The position numbers were made by a program, and so were the translations under genes. This document shows positions 8,752 through 17,953 of a stretch of 64,000 nt of DNA, piece after piece. The notes beneath the pieces were generated by a model. It saw only the letters and a list, made by a program, of their open reading frames with translations. It did not search any database and had not been told where the DNA came from. Each line of letters starts with the position of its first letter. The stretch's first letter is position 1. Origin of the DNA: UBA2357 sp041678045. GTDB lineage: Bacteria; Pseudomonadota; Gammaproteobacteria; Burkholderiales; Rhodocyclaceae. The stretch covers positions 1-64,000 of the forward strand of contig JBAYOV010000003.1 of the NCBI GenBank assembly GCA_041678045.1. The letters are read 5' to 3'.

Positions 8752-9492
8752 TCAGCGGGCCGGAGTGGCCGTGGCTGCGGTGGCGGCCGGGGCGTGGGCG
8801 TCCTCGACGGCGACTTCTTCCTGACCGCTGGCCGGTGCGGCCGTGTGTGCGCTACGGGCATTGGCGCGTGCATTGATCCAGTTGTACAGCGCGATCAGGC
8901 AGCCAAACGCGAAGAAGGCCCCCGGCGGCAGGATGGCCAGCAGAAAACCCGGGTAGTCCTCGCCGAGCACCTGGACCGGCGACAGCGCGGGAAAGATCAT
9001 CTCGATGCCGCCGAACAGCGTGCCACTGCCGATCAGCTCGCGCATGCCGCCCAGCACCGCCAGCACCCACAACAGGCCCACGCCCATCAGCACGCCGTCG
9101 AGCGTCGATTCGAGCGGGCCGTTCTTCGCCGCATAGGCTTCCACCCGTGCCAGCACGATGCAGTTGGTGACGATCAGCGGAATGAAGATGCCGAGGACCA
9201 GATACAGCTCATGCAACCACGCATTGAAGGCCAGATCGACCATGGTGACCAGCGCGGCGATGATCAGGATGAACACCGGGATGCGGATTTCGTAGGGAAT
9301 GAAGTTGCGCAGCAGCGCCACCGCCAGGTTGGCCACGGCCATCACCAGAATGGTGGCCAGGCCGAGGCTGACCGCATTCACCATGGTGTTGCTGATCGCC
9401 AGGATCGGGCACAGCCCGAGCAGTTGCACCAGCCCGGGGTTCTGTTTCCACAGGCCGTTGTATGCATTCTCTCGAAGGGTTTGCAGATTCAT
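8752..9492 (-). CDS. rnfE: Electron transport complex subunit RnfE (RsxE)
   Basis: A 246-residue integral membrane subunit of the Rnf complex, which couples electron flow between NADH and ferredoxin to ion transport. The start (MNLQTLRENAYNGLWKQNPG) and the segments LLGLCPILAIS, LGIFIPLIVTNCIVL and GPLESTLDGVLMG are typical of RnfE/NqrD. About six transmembrane helices are visible. The last ~35 residues are an Ala/Thr/Pro-rich extension. It is the last rnf gene before nth, 12 bp after rnfG. Confidence 0.95.
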   Translation of the reverse strand: MNLQTLRENAYNGLWKQNPGLVQLLGLCPILAISNTMVNAVSLGLATILVMAVANLAVALLRNFIPYEIRIPVFILIIAALVTMVDLAFNAWLHELYLVLGIFIPLIVTNCIVLARVEAYAAKNGPLESTLDGVLMGVGLLWVLAVLGGMRELIGSGTLFGGIEMIFPALSPVQVLGEDYPGFLLAILPPGAFFAFGCLIALYNWINARANARSAHTAAPASGQEEVAVEDAHAPAATAATATPAR

Positions 9493-9504
9493 GGGTGCCT
9501 CCCG

Positions 9505-10173
9505 TTACAGCCGGCTGCCGGTTTCGGCGGCGAACAGTGCATTCCGGTGGGTGTTGGCATAGGCCAGCGCGCGTGCGCTGGCGTGGGTGACCGCGCGGGC
9601 GCTGATCGTTGCGCCGATCATGTAGTCGAAGTGTCCGCCATCGCGGCTGACCTTCCAGCGCGCTTCGCTTACCTGCGCAAACGACAGGCCGTCGAACTGG
9701 GTCACCCAGGGGCGCTGCTTGTTGCGATCCTTGCGTGGGTCGATGTAGTCGCCGAGCCCCGGGGTTTCCTTGTGTTCGGTGACCCGTACGCCGGTGATCT
9801 GGCCAGCGATGTTGACGGCCACCGCGAGGCTGATGCGTCCGGCGTAGCCGTCGGGGGCCACGCTCTCGAGGATCAGGGCGGCGGGCTGTCCGTCGAAGCG
9901 GGCGCGATACACGCGTCCGCCCCGGTCGAGCCCGAGTTCGGGCGTCGGCCCCAGCTCCACGAAATCTTCGAGCAGGGCATTGTTGTAGGCCGAGGCGGGC
10001 AGCAGTTCGTTGATCAGCCGCATCCGCTCCTGAAGCTGCGAGGCTTCGATGGCCGGGCGGGTGAGCCAGTAGGTGCCCGACATCAGGGTGGTGAACACCA
10101 CTGTAAACAGCACCATGATGCTGGCCGTGCGGATGGAGGTGCGGGTGGCCGTGTAGCGTTCGGTGGCGCTCAT
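9505..10173 (-). CDS. rnfG: Electron transport complex subunit RnfG
   Basis: A 222-residue periplasm-facing flavoprotein subunit anchored by one N-terminal helix (about 13-36). I start it at MSATERYTATRTS: its ATG overlaps the rnfD stop (ATGA), and the longer open frame upstream is rnfD read out of frame. The covalent FMN site is in the C-terminal IGATISARAV segment (threonine of the GAT motif). It passes electrons between RnfC/RnfB and the membrane subunits. Confidence 0.93.
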   Translation of the reverse strand: MSATERYTATRTSIRTASIMVLFTVVFTTLMSGTYWLTRPAIEASQLQERMRLINELLPASAYNNALLEDFVELGPTPELGLDRGGRVYRARFDGQPAALILESVAPDGYAGRISLAVAVNIAGQITGVRVTEHKETPGLGDYIDPRKDRNKQRPWVTQFDGLSFAQVSEARWKVSRDGGHFDYMIGATISARAVTHASARALAYANTHRNALFAAETGSRL

Positions 10174-11177
10174 CGGGACACTCCTTTCTTGTGGCCGAAC
10201 ACTGCGGGCTGGGTTTTCATGTCGACCAGCGGAACGCACATGTTCATGAGCAGCACGGCAAAGGCGATCCCCTCCGGAAAGGCGCCGAAGGCACGGATCA
10301 GGTAGGCAATGAGACCGATGCCTGCAGCAAAAATGAGCTTGCCGCGTGGCGTGGTGGCACCCGACACCGGGTCGGTGACGATGAAGAAGGCCGCCAGCAT
10401 GGCGCCTCCGCTGGCCAGATGGAAGGCCGGGGAAGCGAACTGGGCAGGGTTGACCAACCAGAACAGGCCCGAAATCAGGGCCAGGGCCGCGATGAACGCC
10501 ACCGGCATGTGCCAGGTGATGATCTTGCGGGCGAGCAGGAACAGCCCACCCAGCAGGTAGCCTGCGGCCACCCATTCGTACCCGCGCCCGCCGAGCAGGC
10601 CGAAGGCACTGTCGTCGCGCACGGCCTCCACCGTGCCGGCGCCGGCACGCAGCCCGGTGCGCATGGCATCGAGGGCGGTGGCACCGGTGATCGCATCCAC
10701 ATCGCGCACCCCGCCAAGAATCAGCTGAAGCTGCATTTCGAAGGGCAGTCCGCCCGCAGGCGGCCATTGCGACATGAGCGCGGGGAAGGCGACGATCATC
10801 GCGCAATACGCGACCATGGCAGGGTTGAAGGGGTTTTGCCCCAGGCCGCCGTACAGGTGCTTGACGGCAACGATGGCCACCAGCACGGCCGTGACGGTGA
10901 GCCACCATGGCACGATGGGCGGAAAGCACAGGGCCACCAACCAGGCGGTGACCACCGCAGACAGGTCACCCAGCGCCGGGGCCAGCGGACGACGGCGCAG
11001 CGCCAGCACGGCCGCCTCGGCCAGCAGCGCGGTTGCTGTGGCGATGGCCAGATTGAGCAAAATGGCCGGGCTGACCTTCCAGGCATAGGCGGCCACACCG
11101 GGCAGCAGAGCCAGCAGCACCATCAGCATCACGCTGCGCACGCTGGCGTTGTTGCGGATATAGGGTGAATGGATCAT
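10170..11177 (-). CDS. rnfD: Electron transport complex subunit RnfD
   Basis: A 335-residue polytopic membrane flavoprotein of the Rnf complex. It has about nine or ten hydrophobic helices, a GGLGQNPFNPAM loop typical of RnfD/NqrB, and the FMN-attachment region DAITGATALDAM. Both ends overlap neighbours by the ATGA arrangement (rnfC upstream, rnfG downstream), which suggests translational coupling. Confidence 0.95.
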   Translation of the reverse strand: MIHSPYIRNNASVRSVMLMVLLALLPGVAAYAWKVSPAILLNLAIATATALLAEAAVLALRRRPLAPALGDLSAVVTAWLVALCFPPIVPWWLTVTAVLVAIVAVKHLYGGLGQNPFNPAMVAYCAMIVAFPALMSQWPPAGGLPFEMQLQLILGGVRDVDAITGATALDAMRTGLRAGAGTVEAVRDDSAFGLLGGRGYEWVAAGYLLGGLFLLARKIITWHMPVAFIAALALISGLFWLVNPAQFASPAFHLASGGAMLAAFFIVTDPVSGATTPRGKLIFAAGIGLIAYLIRAFGAFPEGIAFAVLLMNMCVPLVDMKTQPAVFGHKKGVSR

Positions 11178-12856
11178 GACTTTTCTTCGCTGGCCGCCCG
11201 GGAGGGCTCCGTACCGGTGTCGGCAGTGGCACGTCGGGCTTCGATCTCGGCGATCTCGGCCTGCTTTTCCGGGCTGAGGTTATCGGTATTGCGGGGCTGC
11301 ACGGCGGCCTTCTGTGCCTTCGCCCGGGCGAGGGCGGCGGCGATCAGGGCCTTCTTCGGGTCCTCGGCGGCTGCCTCGCCCTGTGCTGCGGCATCGCCGT
11401 CGGCGCCCGCAGGTTTTTGTGCCAGCTTGGCCTTGGTTTCTGCCGCCTTGGCGGCCAGACGGGCGGCCTTTTCGGCCTTTTCGCGTTCCTGCCGGTAGTT
11501 GCGGAACTCAAAGCGTTCGCGGGCCTGATCGGCGGCCTTTACATCGCGCTCGCGCGCCCAGATCTCGCTCTTGGCAAAGCGGTAGTAATCCACCAGCGGA
11601 ATGTGCGAAGGGCACACATAGGCGCAGCAGCCGCACTCAATGCAGTCGAAGAGGTGGTATTCCTGTGCCTTGCCGAAATTGCGCGAGCGCGAGAACCAGT
11701 ACAGCTCGAAGGGCTGCAGATCGGCCGGGCAGGCGCGGGCGCAGGCGCCACAGCGGATGCAGGCCAGCTCCGGCTGTGGGGGTGGAAACAGGGCAGGCGA
11801 GGCGGCAATCACGCAGTTGCTGCCCTTCAGGATCGGCACTGACAGGTCGGGCAGCGCAAACCCCATCATCGGCCCGCCCAGCAGGTAGCGGTCGGTGTCT
11901 TCGCGCGGTTCGGCCAGGGGCAGCAAGTGTTCGATCGGGGTGCCGACGAGCACTTCGTAGTTGGCGGGCTGCGCCATGTTCCCGGTGAGCGTGACCACCC
12001 GCGACAGCAGCGGCTCGCCATGTTCGATTGCGCGATGCACCGCATGCGCGGTGCCCACGTTGAAGCATTGCACGCCATATTCGCTGCCCAGTTTGCCGTG
12101 CGGAATCTCGATGCCGGTGAGTACGCGGATGAGCTGTTTCTCGCCACCGGCCGGGTACAGGGTGGGCACGCTCAGCACTTCGATGTCGGTGTCGGCACGG
12201 GCCGCCTCACGCATCGACTGCAGCGCTTCGGGCTTGTTGTCTTCCACGCCGACGAGCACTCGCCGGGCGCCGAGCAGTTCGCGCAGGATGCGCACTCCGG
12301 CCATGATGCCTGCTGCGCGTTCGCGCATCAGCCGGTCGTCGCAGGTGATCCACGGTTCGCATTCGGCACCGTTGATGATCAGCGTATCCATGCCCTTGCC
12401 GCTGCCCAGTTTTATATGGCTCGGGAAGGCGGCTCCGCCCATGCCGACGATGCCGCAGTCGCGCAGCCAGGTGAGGGTGGCCAGCCGGCCCTGGCTGCGG
12501 TAGTCGAAGGGGGCATGCTCGATCCACGCCTCCTCACCGTCGGGCTCGATCACCACGCACAGCGTGTCCAGCCCCGAGGGGTGGGCCATCGGGTGTTCGG
12601 CAATATCGACTACATGGCCGCTGGTGGGCGCGTGCACGGCCGTTCCCAAGGTGCCTTCGGCCTCACCGATGCGCTGCCCCTTGAGCACGCGCTCGCCGGT
12701 TTCGACGATGCATCGGGCGCTGGCGCGTGCGTTCTGGCGCAGTGGCACGATCAGCCGATGGGGCAGGGGGGCGGGGCGGATGGGGGCATCGGCCGACTCG
12801 CTCTTGTGCGATGCGGGCTTGATGCCGCCGTGGAAGTTGAACAGTCGCTTGATCAT
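11174..12856 (-). CDS. rnfC: Electron transport complex subunit RnfC
   Basis: A 560-residue peripheral subunit that is the NADH/FMN entry point of the Rnf complex. I start at MIKRLFNFHGGIKP, whose ATG overlaps the rnfB stop; the open frame continues upstream but only in antiphase to rnfB. It shows the SLBB/nucleotide-binding core (GMGGAAFPSHIKL, NGAECEPWITCD) and two 4Fe-4S motifs (CIRCGACARACP and CIECGCCAYVCP). The C-terminal ~110 residues are an Ala/Lys-rich charged tail, common in proteobacterial RnfC. Confidence 0.95.
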   Translation of the reverse strand: MIKRLFNFHGGIKPASHKSESADAPIRPAPLPHRLIVPLRQNARASARCIVETGERVLKGQRIGEAEGTLGTAVHAPTSGHVVDIAEHPMAHPSGLDTLCVVIEPDGEEAWIEHAPFDYRSQGRLATLTWLRDCGIVGMGGAAFPSHIKLGSGKGMDTLIINGAECEPWITCDDRLMRERAAGIMAGVRILRELLGARRVLVGVEDNKPEALQSMREAARADTDIEVLSVPTLYPAGGEKQLIRVLTGIEIPHGKLGSEYGVQCFNVGTAHAVHRAIEHGEPLLSRVVTLTGNMAQPANYEVLVGTPIEHLLPLAEPREDTDRYLLGGPMMGFALPDLSVPILKGSNCVIAASPALFPPPQPELACIRCGACARACPADLQPFELYWFSRSRNFGKAQEYHLFDCIECGCCAYVCPSHIPLVDYYRFAKSEIWARERDVKAADQARERFEFRNYRQEREKAEKAARLAAKAAETKAKLAQKPAGADGDAAAQGEAAAEDPKKALIAAALARAKAQKAAVQPRNTDNLSPEKQAEIAEIEARRATADTGTEPSRAASEEKS

Positions 12857-13404
12857 TGCGCTTTCCGGATCTCGATGACCGGATATTTCCATTTCCAGTT
12901 TTCGATGGTCTCGCCGATCGGCTCCATGGTGATGCAGTCGACCGGGCAGGGGGCCACGCACAGCTCGCATCCGGTGCACAGCGGATCGACCACGGTATGC
13001 ATCTGCTTGGCCGCGCCCACGATGGCATCCACCGGGCAGGCCTGGATGCACAGTGTGCAGCCGATGCAGGTCTGTTCGTCGATGTAGGCCACGGACTTGG
13101 GCTTCTCGACGCCATGCTCTTCGGACAGCGGCTTGAATTCGCGCCCGAGCAGGTCGGCCAGGGCGCGAATGCCTTCCTCGCCACCGGGTGGGCACTGGTT
13201 GATGTCGGCCTCGCCGTTGGCAATGGCCTCTGCGTAGGGTTTGCAGCCGGGGTAGCCGCATTGGCCACACTGGGTCTGCGGCAGAATGGCGTCGATCTTC
13301 TCGACCAGCGGGTCCCCTTCGACCTTGAAGCGGATGGAGGCATAACCGAGCGCGGCCCCGAGAATCAGGGCAATGCCGGTCATGATCAGCAATGCGGTGA
13401 GCAT
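12853..13404 (-). CDS. rnfB: Electron transport complex subunit RnfB
   Basis: A 183-residue ferredoxin-like subunit. An N-terminal membrane helix (about 4-24) is followed by a 4Fe-4S domain (CGQCGYPGCKPYAEAI plus a later Cys) and two ferredoxin-type clusters (CIGCTLCIQACP, CTGCELCVAPCP). It exchanges electrons with ferredoxin at the cytoplasmic face. It is preceded by rnfA with a 43-bp gap and followed by rnfC with an ATGA overlap. Confidence 0.96.
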   Translation of the reverse strand: MLTALLIMTGIALILGAALGYASIRFKVEGDPLVEKIDAILPQTQCGQCGYPGCKPYAEAIANGEADINQCPPGGEEGIRALADLLGREFKPLSEEHGVEKPKSVAYIDEQTCIGCTLCIQACPVDAIVGAAKQMHTVVDPLCTGCELCVAPCPVDCITMEPIGETIENWKWKYPVIEIRKAQ

Positions 13405-13447
13405 TCAGGCGGTCCTCATGTGTGGCGGGCGGTCACTGGATGGTCAC

Positions 13448-14032
13448 TCACTGGAAACGGTCCAGGCCGGCAAAACCCATGAAGGCCAGGCTCATGAAAC
13501 CTGCGGTGATCATGGCGATCGCGGTGCCCTTGAACGGCGCCGGCACATCCGCGCCATCGAGCCGTTCGCGAATGCCGGCAAACAGCACCAGCACCAGCGT
13601 GAAGCCCAGCGACGAGCCAAAGCCGAAGAGCAGGGACTCGAGCAGGTTGTGGTTGAAGCCGACATTGAGCAGCGGCACGCCAAGCACGGCGCAGTTGGTG
13701 GTGATCAGCGGCAGGTAGATGCCCAGCACGCGGTGCAGCAGCGGGCTGGTCTTTTCGATGACCAGTTCGGTCATCTGCACGATGGCGGCAATCACCACGA
13801 TGAAGGAGAGGGTGCGCAGATAGGCCAGATCGAAGGGCGCGAGCAGGTAATGATCGATCAGGTAGCTGGTGCCGGCGCCCAGGGTGAGCACGAAGGTGGT
13901 GGCCGCGCCCATGCCGACGGCGGTCTCCAGTTTCTTCGACACACCCATGAAGGGGCACAGGCCGAGGATGCGCACCAGCACGACGTTATTCACCAGCACG
14001 GCGCCGATGACGACAAAGAGGTAGCTGCTCAT
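13448..14032 (-). CDS. rnfA: Electron transport complex subunit RnfA
   Basis: A 194-residue membrane subunit, first gene of the rnfABCDGE operon. It has six helices and the family segments NNVVLVRILGLCPFMGVSKK and LGIYLPLITTNCAVLGVPLL. RnfA and RnfE form the membrane core that holds an iron-sulfur centre. No rnfH gene is present after rnfE. The promoter should lie in 14033-14129; I see no unambiguous -35/-10 pair there. Confidence 0.96.
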   Translation of the reverse strand: MSSYLFVVIGAVLVNNVVLVRILGLCPFMGVSKKLETAVGMGAATTFVLTLGAGTSYLIDHYLLAPFDLAYLRTLSFIVVIAAIVQMTELVIEKTSPLLHRVLGIYLPLITTNCAVLGVPLLNVGFNHNLLESLLFGFGSSLGFTLVLVLFAGIRERLDGADVPAPFKGTAIAMITAGFMSLAFMGFAGLDRFQ

Positions 14033-14129
14033 GATTGCGGTTCTGGGGCAGGGGGCACATTATCAACTGTCACCACGCCCCGCTCAACCCTGCGGGGTGT
14101 GGTGGTTTGCAGGGCGGAGCCGTCGCGGG

Positions 14130-15143
14130 TCACGCCGGACCGGAGGTGGCGCGCACGCATTCGCGCACCAGCGCCGGGCCACGGTACAGCAGGCCGGTGT
14201 ACAGCTGGACCAGCGAGGCCCCCGCTTCGAGCTTGGCGCGGGCATCGTCGCCATTCAGGATGCCACCGACAGCGATGATCGGCAGCTCGCCGCCCAGCGT
14301 CGCGGCCAGCCGCCTGACCACTGTGGTGGAAGCCTCGCGCACCGGGGCGCCTGACAGGCCCCCTTGTTCGTTGCCATGCCTGAGCGCCTGTACGCGTTCG
14401 CGCGCGAGCGTGGTATTGGTGGCAATCACCGCATCGATACGGTGCCGGCGCAGGGCGTCGGCAATGTTGATGGTTTGGGCCTCGTCGAGGTCGGGCGCGA
14501 TCTTAAGGGCCAGCGGAACATAATGGCCATGACGGTCGGCCAGGGCACGCTGCCGGCCCTTCAGGCGGCCAAGCAGGTCATCGAGTTCCGAAGCGCCCTG
14601 CAACTGGCGGAGGTTCTGGGTGTTCGGCGAGGAGATGTTTACCGTGACATAGCTGGCCAGCGGGTACACCTTGTCCAGACAGGCGAGGTAGTCATCGGCA
14701 GCGCGCTCGATGGGCGTGTCGAAGTTCTTGCCGATGTTGATGCCCAGCACGCCACGATAGCGCGCCGCGCGGACGTTCTCGAGAAGCGCCTCGACCCCGT
14801 GGTTGTTGAAGCCCATGCGGTTGATCACCGCCTGGGCTTCGGGCAGCCGGAACAGGCGCGGTCGCGGGTTGCCGGGCTGGGGGCGGGGGGTGACGGTGCC
14901 GATCTCGATGAAGCCGAACCCCAGTCGGGCGAGACCGTCGATGGCCTCGCCGTTCTTGTCCAGGCCGGCTGCCAGGCCGACACGGTTGGGAAAGTCCAGC
15001 CCCATCACCTTGCAGCCCCTGGCGGGCAGCGGGCGGGCAACGGGCAGCAGGTGACCCGCACGGCGCAAGCCGGCAAGGGTCAGTTCATGGGCTGTTTCGG
15101 CATCGAGTGCGAACAGCAGGGGGCGAATGAGTGAATAGAGCAT
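14130..15143 (-). CDS. pyrD: Dihydroorotate dehydrogenase (quinone), class 2
   Basis: A 337-residue flavoenzyme oxidising dihydroorotate to orotate in pyrimidine synthesis and donating electrons to quinone at the inner membrane. The N-terminal amphipathic region (LIRPLLFALDAETAHEL) marks the membrane-bound class 2 form. Other family segments are FPNRVGLAAGLDKNGEA, VTVNISSPNTQNLRQLQ (with the catalytic serine) and IIAVGGILNGDDARAK. It follows bpt on the same strand with a 68-bp gap. Length fits the family. Confidence 0.96.
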   Translation of the reverse strand: MLYSLIRPLLFALDAETAHELTLAGLRRAGHLLPVARPLPARGCKVMGLDFPNRVGLAAGLDKNGEAIDGLARLGFGFIEIGTVTPRPQPGNPRPRLFRLPEAQAVINRMGFNNHGVEALLENVRAARYRGVLGINIGKNFDTPIERAADDYLACLDKVYPLASYVTVNISSPNTQNLRQLQGASELDDLLGRLKGRQRALADRHGHYVPLALKIAPDLDEAQTINIADALRRHRIDAVIATNTTLARERVQALRHGNEQGGLSGAPVREASTTVVRRLAATLGGELPIIAVGGILNGDDARAKLEAGASLVQLYTGLLYRGPALVRECVRATSGPA

Positions 15144-15211
15144 CGCGGGATTTTAGCGCCTTGTTGCACTGCCGCGCATCCCCTGCGCAGCTTTATCGCG
15201 TGCGCAGCGGA

Positions 15212-15970
15212 TCAGTCGGGGGTGTCTGCCGAGGGGTCGAAGGCCTGCCAGCGGGCATCGATGCGTGCTTCCAGCGGGCGGAACTTCTGCTTGTAGGCCA
15301 TTTTTTCGCTTTTCCCGATCCAGTAGCCCAGGTACAGATAGGGCAGGGCCAGCTGGCGGCACAGCTCGATCTGCCACAGCACGCCGAAGGTGCCGAGGCT
15401 GGCCCGGGGCGCTTGCGGATCGAAAAAGGTATAGACGCTGGACAGGCCGTCGCTGAGCCGGTCGATCACGCTCACCATGCGCAGGCGACCGGGTTGCGAC
15501 TCATCCGGCGCGTCATCGCGAAACACCATCAAATGGGTATCGACATGGCTTTGCAGCAGAAACTGGGCGTACTGCTCCCGGTTGTCCAGATCCATTCCAC
15601 CGCCTGCATGGCGGGTCGCCTGATACTGCTGGTACAGGCGGTAGTGCTCCTCGTCGAACATCAGCGGGTGTTCGCTCACATGCAGCCCTGCATGATGTGC
15701 CCAGGCGCGGCGTTGGCTGCGCGAGGGCTGGAAGTGCTGGACGGGAATGCGTACCGGCACACAGGCGCGGCAATTGTCGCAGTAGGGGCGATAGGTGAAC
15801 ACCCCGCTGCGGCGAAAGCCGTTGCGCACCAGTTCGGAATACACCGTTGCGTCGATCAGGTGACTGGGCGTGGCCACCTGCGAGCGCGCCGTGCGGCCGG
15901 CCAGATAGGAGCAGGCGTAAGGCGCGGTGGCATAGAATTGAATCTGCCCGAAGGGGTAGTCCTTCTGCAT
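15212..15970 (-). CDS. bpt: Aspartate/glutamate leucyl(arginyl)transferase (N-end rule)
   Basis: A 252-residue aminoacyl-tRNA-protein transferase that tags N-terminal Asp/Glu for ClpS/ClpAP degradation. The start MQKDYPFGQIQFYATAPYAC is the natural family N-terminus, so the upstream part of the longer open frame is discarded. The Cys motif FTYRPYCDNCRACVPVRIPV and the C-terminal LYLGYWIGKSEKMAYKQKF are characteristic. It starts 2 bp after the stop of aat, the leucyl/phenylalanyl transferase of the same pathway. Confidence 0.94.
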   Translation of the reverse strand: MQKDYPFGQIQFYATAPYACSYLAGRTARSQVATPSHLIDATVYSELVRNGFRRSGVFTYRPYCDNCRACVPVRIPVQHFQPSRSQRRAWAHHAGLHVSEHPLMFDEEHYRLYQQYQATRHAGGGMDLDNREQYAQFLLQSHVDTHLMVFRDDAPDESQPGRLRMVSVIDRLSDGLSSVYTFFDPQAPRASLGTFGVLWQIELCRQLALPYLYLGYWIGKSEKMAYKQKFRPLEARIDARWQAFDPSADTPD

Positions 15971-15972
15971 GG

Positions 15973-16707
15973 TCAGTCGGGCTCCTGGCTCAGGAGGTCC
16001 AGCGGCTTCCACGCCTGCGGTGGCATGCTCCAGCGGCCTGGCGCGGGGCCGTGCGGGGTGAGTTCGGCGAGGATCGCCTGAAACAGCGCCCGGGGCACTT
16101 CCCGCGCACCCAGCGACAACAGGTGCGGCGTGGTCATCTGGCAATCTATCACGCCAAAATCGTGTGCCACAAGATGGGCGACCAGATGCACCAGCGCGAC
16201 CTTGGAGGCATTGCTGGTGCGGCTGAACATGGATTCGCCAAAGAAGGCACGACCTATGGCAATGCCGTACAGCCCACCCACCAGCACACCGTCGCGCAGC
16301 ACCTCGACGCTGTGCGCATGGCCCTGGGCATGCATGCGCAGGTAGGCCTGACGCATGTGCGGGGTGATCCAGGTGCCGCTGGCCTGCGCGCGCGGACCCG
16401 CACACCCGGCCATGACGGCCTCGAAGTCGGTATCGAAGCGCACCTCGAACCCGCCGTTGCGTAGCGTTTTGCGCAGGGAGCGATGCACGCGCAGCTCGGA
16501 CGGGATCAGGATCAGGCGCGGGTCGGGCGACCACCAGAGGATCGGCTCCCCTTCGTTGAACCAGGGAAAGATGCCTTGCCGGTAGGCGCACAGCAGCCAT
16601 TCCGGATCGAGTGCCCCGCCGGCTGCCAGCAGGCCGTTGGGGTGTTGCAGCGCCCGCTCCGGAGGCGGAAAGGCCGGGTCGCCTTGCAGCCAGGGAATGC
16701 CCGCCAT
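15973..16707 (-). CDS. aat: Leucyl/phenylalanyl-tRNA--protein transferase
   Basis: A 244-residue enzyme adding Leu/Phe to N-terminal Lys/Arg in the N-end rule pathway. Family landmarks are FPPPERALQHPNGLLAAGG, GIFPWFNEGEPILWWSPDPR and GGLYGIAIGRAFFGESMFS. I use the ATG giving MAGIPWLQGDPAF; two earlier in-frame starts would overlap fbpC. It begins 7 bp after the fbpC stop and is followed at once by bpt, so aat-bpt form a functional pair. Confidence 0.95.
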   Translation of the reverse strand: MAGIPWLQGDPAFPPPERALQHPNGLLAAGGALDPEWLLCAYRQGIFPWFNEGEPILWWSPDPRLILIPSELRVHRSLRKTLRNGGFEVRFDTDFEAVMAGCAGPRAQASGTWITPHMRQAYLRMHAQGHAHSVEVLRDGVLVGGLYGIAIGRAFFGESMFSRTSNASKVALVHLVAHLVAHDFGVIDCQMTTPHLLSLGAREVPRALFQAILAELTPHGPAPGRWSMPPQAWKPLDLLSQEPD

Positions 16708-16714
16708 GCGTGCC

Positions 16715-17827
16715 TCAATGGACGGCCGTGACCAGACCCTGTTGCGCATGGGCGGCCAGGTCTGAGCGTTCGTGGAAGGTCACCACATGATCGACATCCA
16801 GCCGGATGCCGATCATCTCGCCCAGGGCGTGGTTGTGGTGGCTGGGCACCAGCGACAGCACCCGGGTGCCGCTGCCCAGTTCCAGGGTGTACAGGATGTC
16901 CGCACCGCGAAAGGCTTTTTTCACCACCCTGGCCTTCAGCGGGCTGGCGTCGTCATGAATGATGTCGTCGGGTCGCAGCAGGACTTCCACCGGACAATCG
17001 AAGTCGCACTGTCCGCAGCCTACGCCGCACTCCACCGGAATCAGGCTGTTGAGCACGCCCAGTTCCACCCGCACCTGATGATCGTTGATGACCTTGCCGG
17101 GCATCAGCACCCCCTGGCCGATGAAGTCGGCCACGAAGCGGTTGGCGGGACGGTGATACAGGTTGTAGGGGGTGTCCCACTGCTGGATGCGGCCGTGATG
17201 CATGATGCCGATCTCGTCGGCGACGGCAAACGCCTCGTGCTGGTCGTGCGTGACCAGGATCGCGGTGGTGCCCGAGGCCTTGATGATGTCGCGCACCTCG
17301 TGCGACAGCCGTTCGCGCAACTCGACGTCCAGGTTGGAGAAAGGCTCATCGAGCAGCAGCAGGCTGGGGCGCGGGGCCAACGCGCGCGCCAGCGCCACCC
17401 GCTGCTGCTGGCCGCCCGACATCTCGTGCGGGTACTTCTTGCCCGAGCCGGACAGGCCGACGATGCGCAGCAGATCGTTGACTCGCGCGCTGCGTTCGTC
17501 GCCCGTCATGGCGCGCAGTCCGAAGGCAATGTTGTCGGCAATGCTCAGATGCGGAAACAGGGCGTAGTCCTGAAATACCATGCCGATGCGGCGCTGCTCG
17601 GGGGGCAGGTACAGACCCTGGCTGCTCACCACCCGGTCATCGAGCCGGATCTGTCCGGTCACGACGCGTTCGAAGCCGGCAATGCAGCGCAGCACGGTGG
17701 TCTTGCCGCAGCCCGAAGGGCCAAGCAGGCAACCGATGCTGCCACGTTCGAGTGCAAGGGAAAATCCGCTGACGACCCTGTGCGGGCCATAGGAAAGTTC
17801 GACGTCCTTGAGTTCCAGATGTGACAT
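16715..17827 (-). CDS. fbpC: Ferric iron ABC transporter, ATP-binding protein
   Basis: A 370-residue ATPase energising ferric-iron uptake with FbpB and FbpA. Walker A GPSGCGKTT (36-44), signature MSGGQQQR (about 136-143), Walker B LLLLDEPFSNLD and the H-loop LVTHDQHEA are intact. A TOBE-type domain follows from about residue 235. Inside it sit four cysteines, Cys267, 271, 274 and 278 (C-x3-C-x2-C-x3-C), which could bind a metal or cluster. The start MSHLELKDVEL is preferred over an ATG 11 codons upstream. It is divergent from fbpB; the intergenic stretch 17870-17900 is AT-rich and partly palindromic. Confidence 0.9.
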   Translation of the reverse strand: MSHLELKDVELSYGPHRVVSGFSLALERGSIGCLLGPSGCGKTTVLRCIAGFERVVTGQIRLDDRVVSSQGLYLPPEQRRIGMVFQDYALFPHLSIADNIAFGLRAMTGDERSARVNDLLRIVGLSGSGKKYPHEMSGGQQQRVALARALAPRPSLLLLDEPFSNLDVELRERLSHEVRDIIKASGTTAILVTHDQHEAFAVADEIGIMHHGRIQQWDTPYNLYHRPANRFVADFIGQGVLMPGKVINDHQVRVELGVLNSLIPVECGVGCGQCDFDCPVEVLLRPDDIIHDDASPLKARVVKKAFRGADILYTLELGSGTRVLSLVPSHHNHALGEMIGIRLDVDHVVTFHERSDLAAHAQQGLVTAVH

Positions 17828-17953
17828 GCGTACACCGTTTTCTCGCGATGTGTGCATTATCGCACCGGGAGAGCAAATGCGATCAATTATAATTTGCGGG
17901 TTTCGCACCCTGTCACCGGGCGCGGTCGTGCGCAATTGTTGAGGGAAAGCAGC

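Noticed and set aside
12857..13270. N-terminal extension of RnfC
   Set aside because: The frame is open but lies in antiphase over rnfB. RnfC family proteins start at MIKRLFNFHGG, which is coupled to the rnfB stop.
17870..17900. Fur box between fbpC and fbpB
   Set aside because: AT-rich with GCAAAT/ATTTGC ends but a poor match to the 19-bp consensus, so only mentioned in the fbpC entry.
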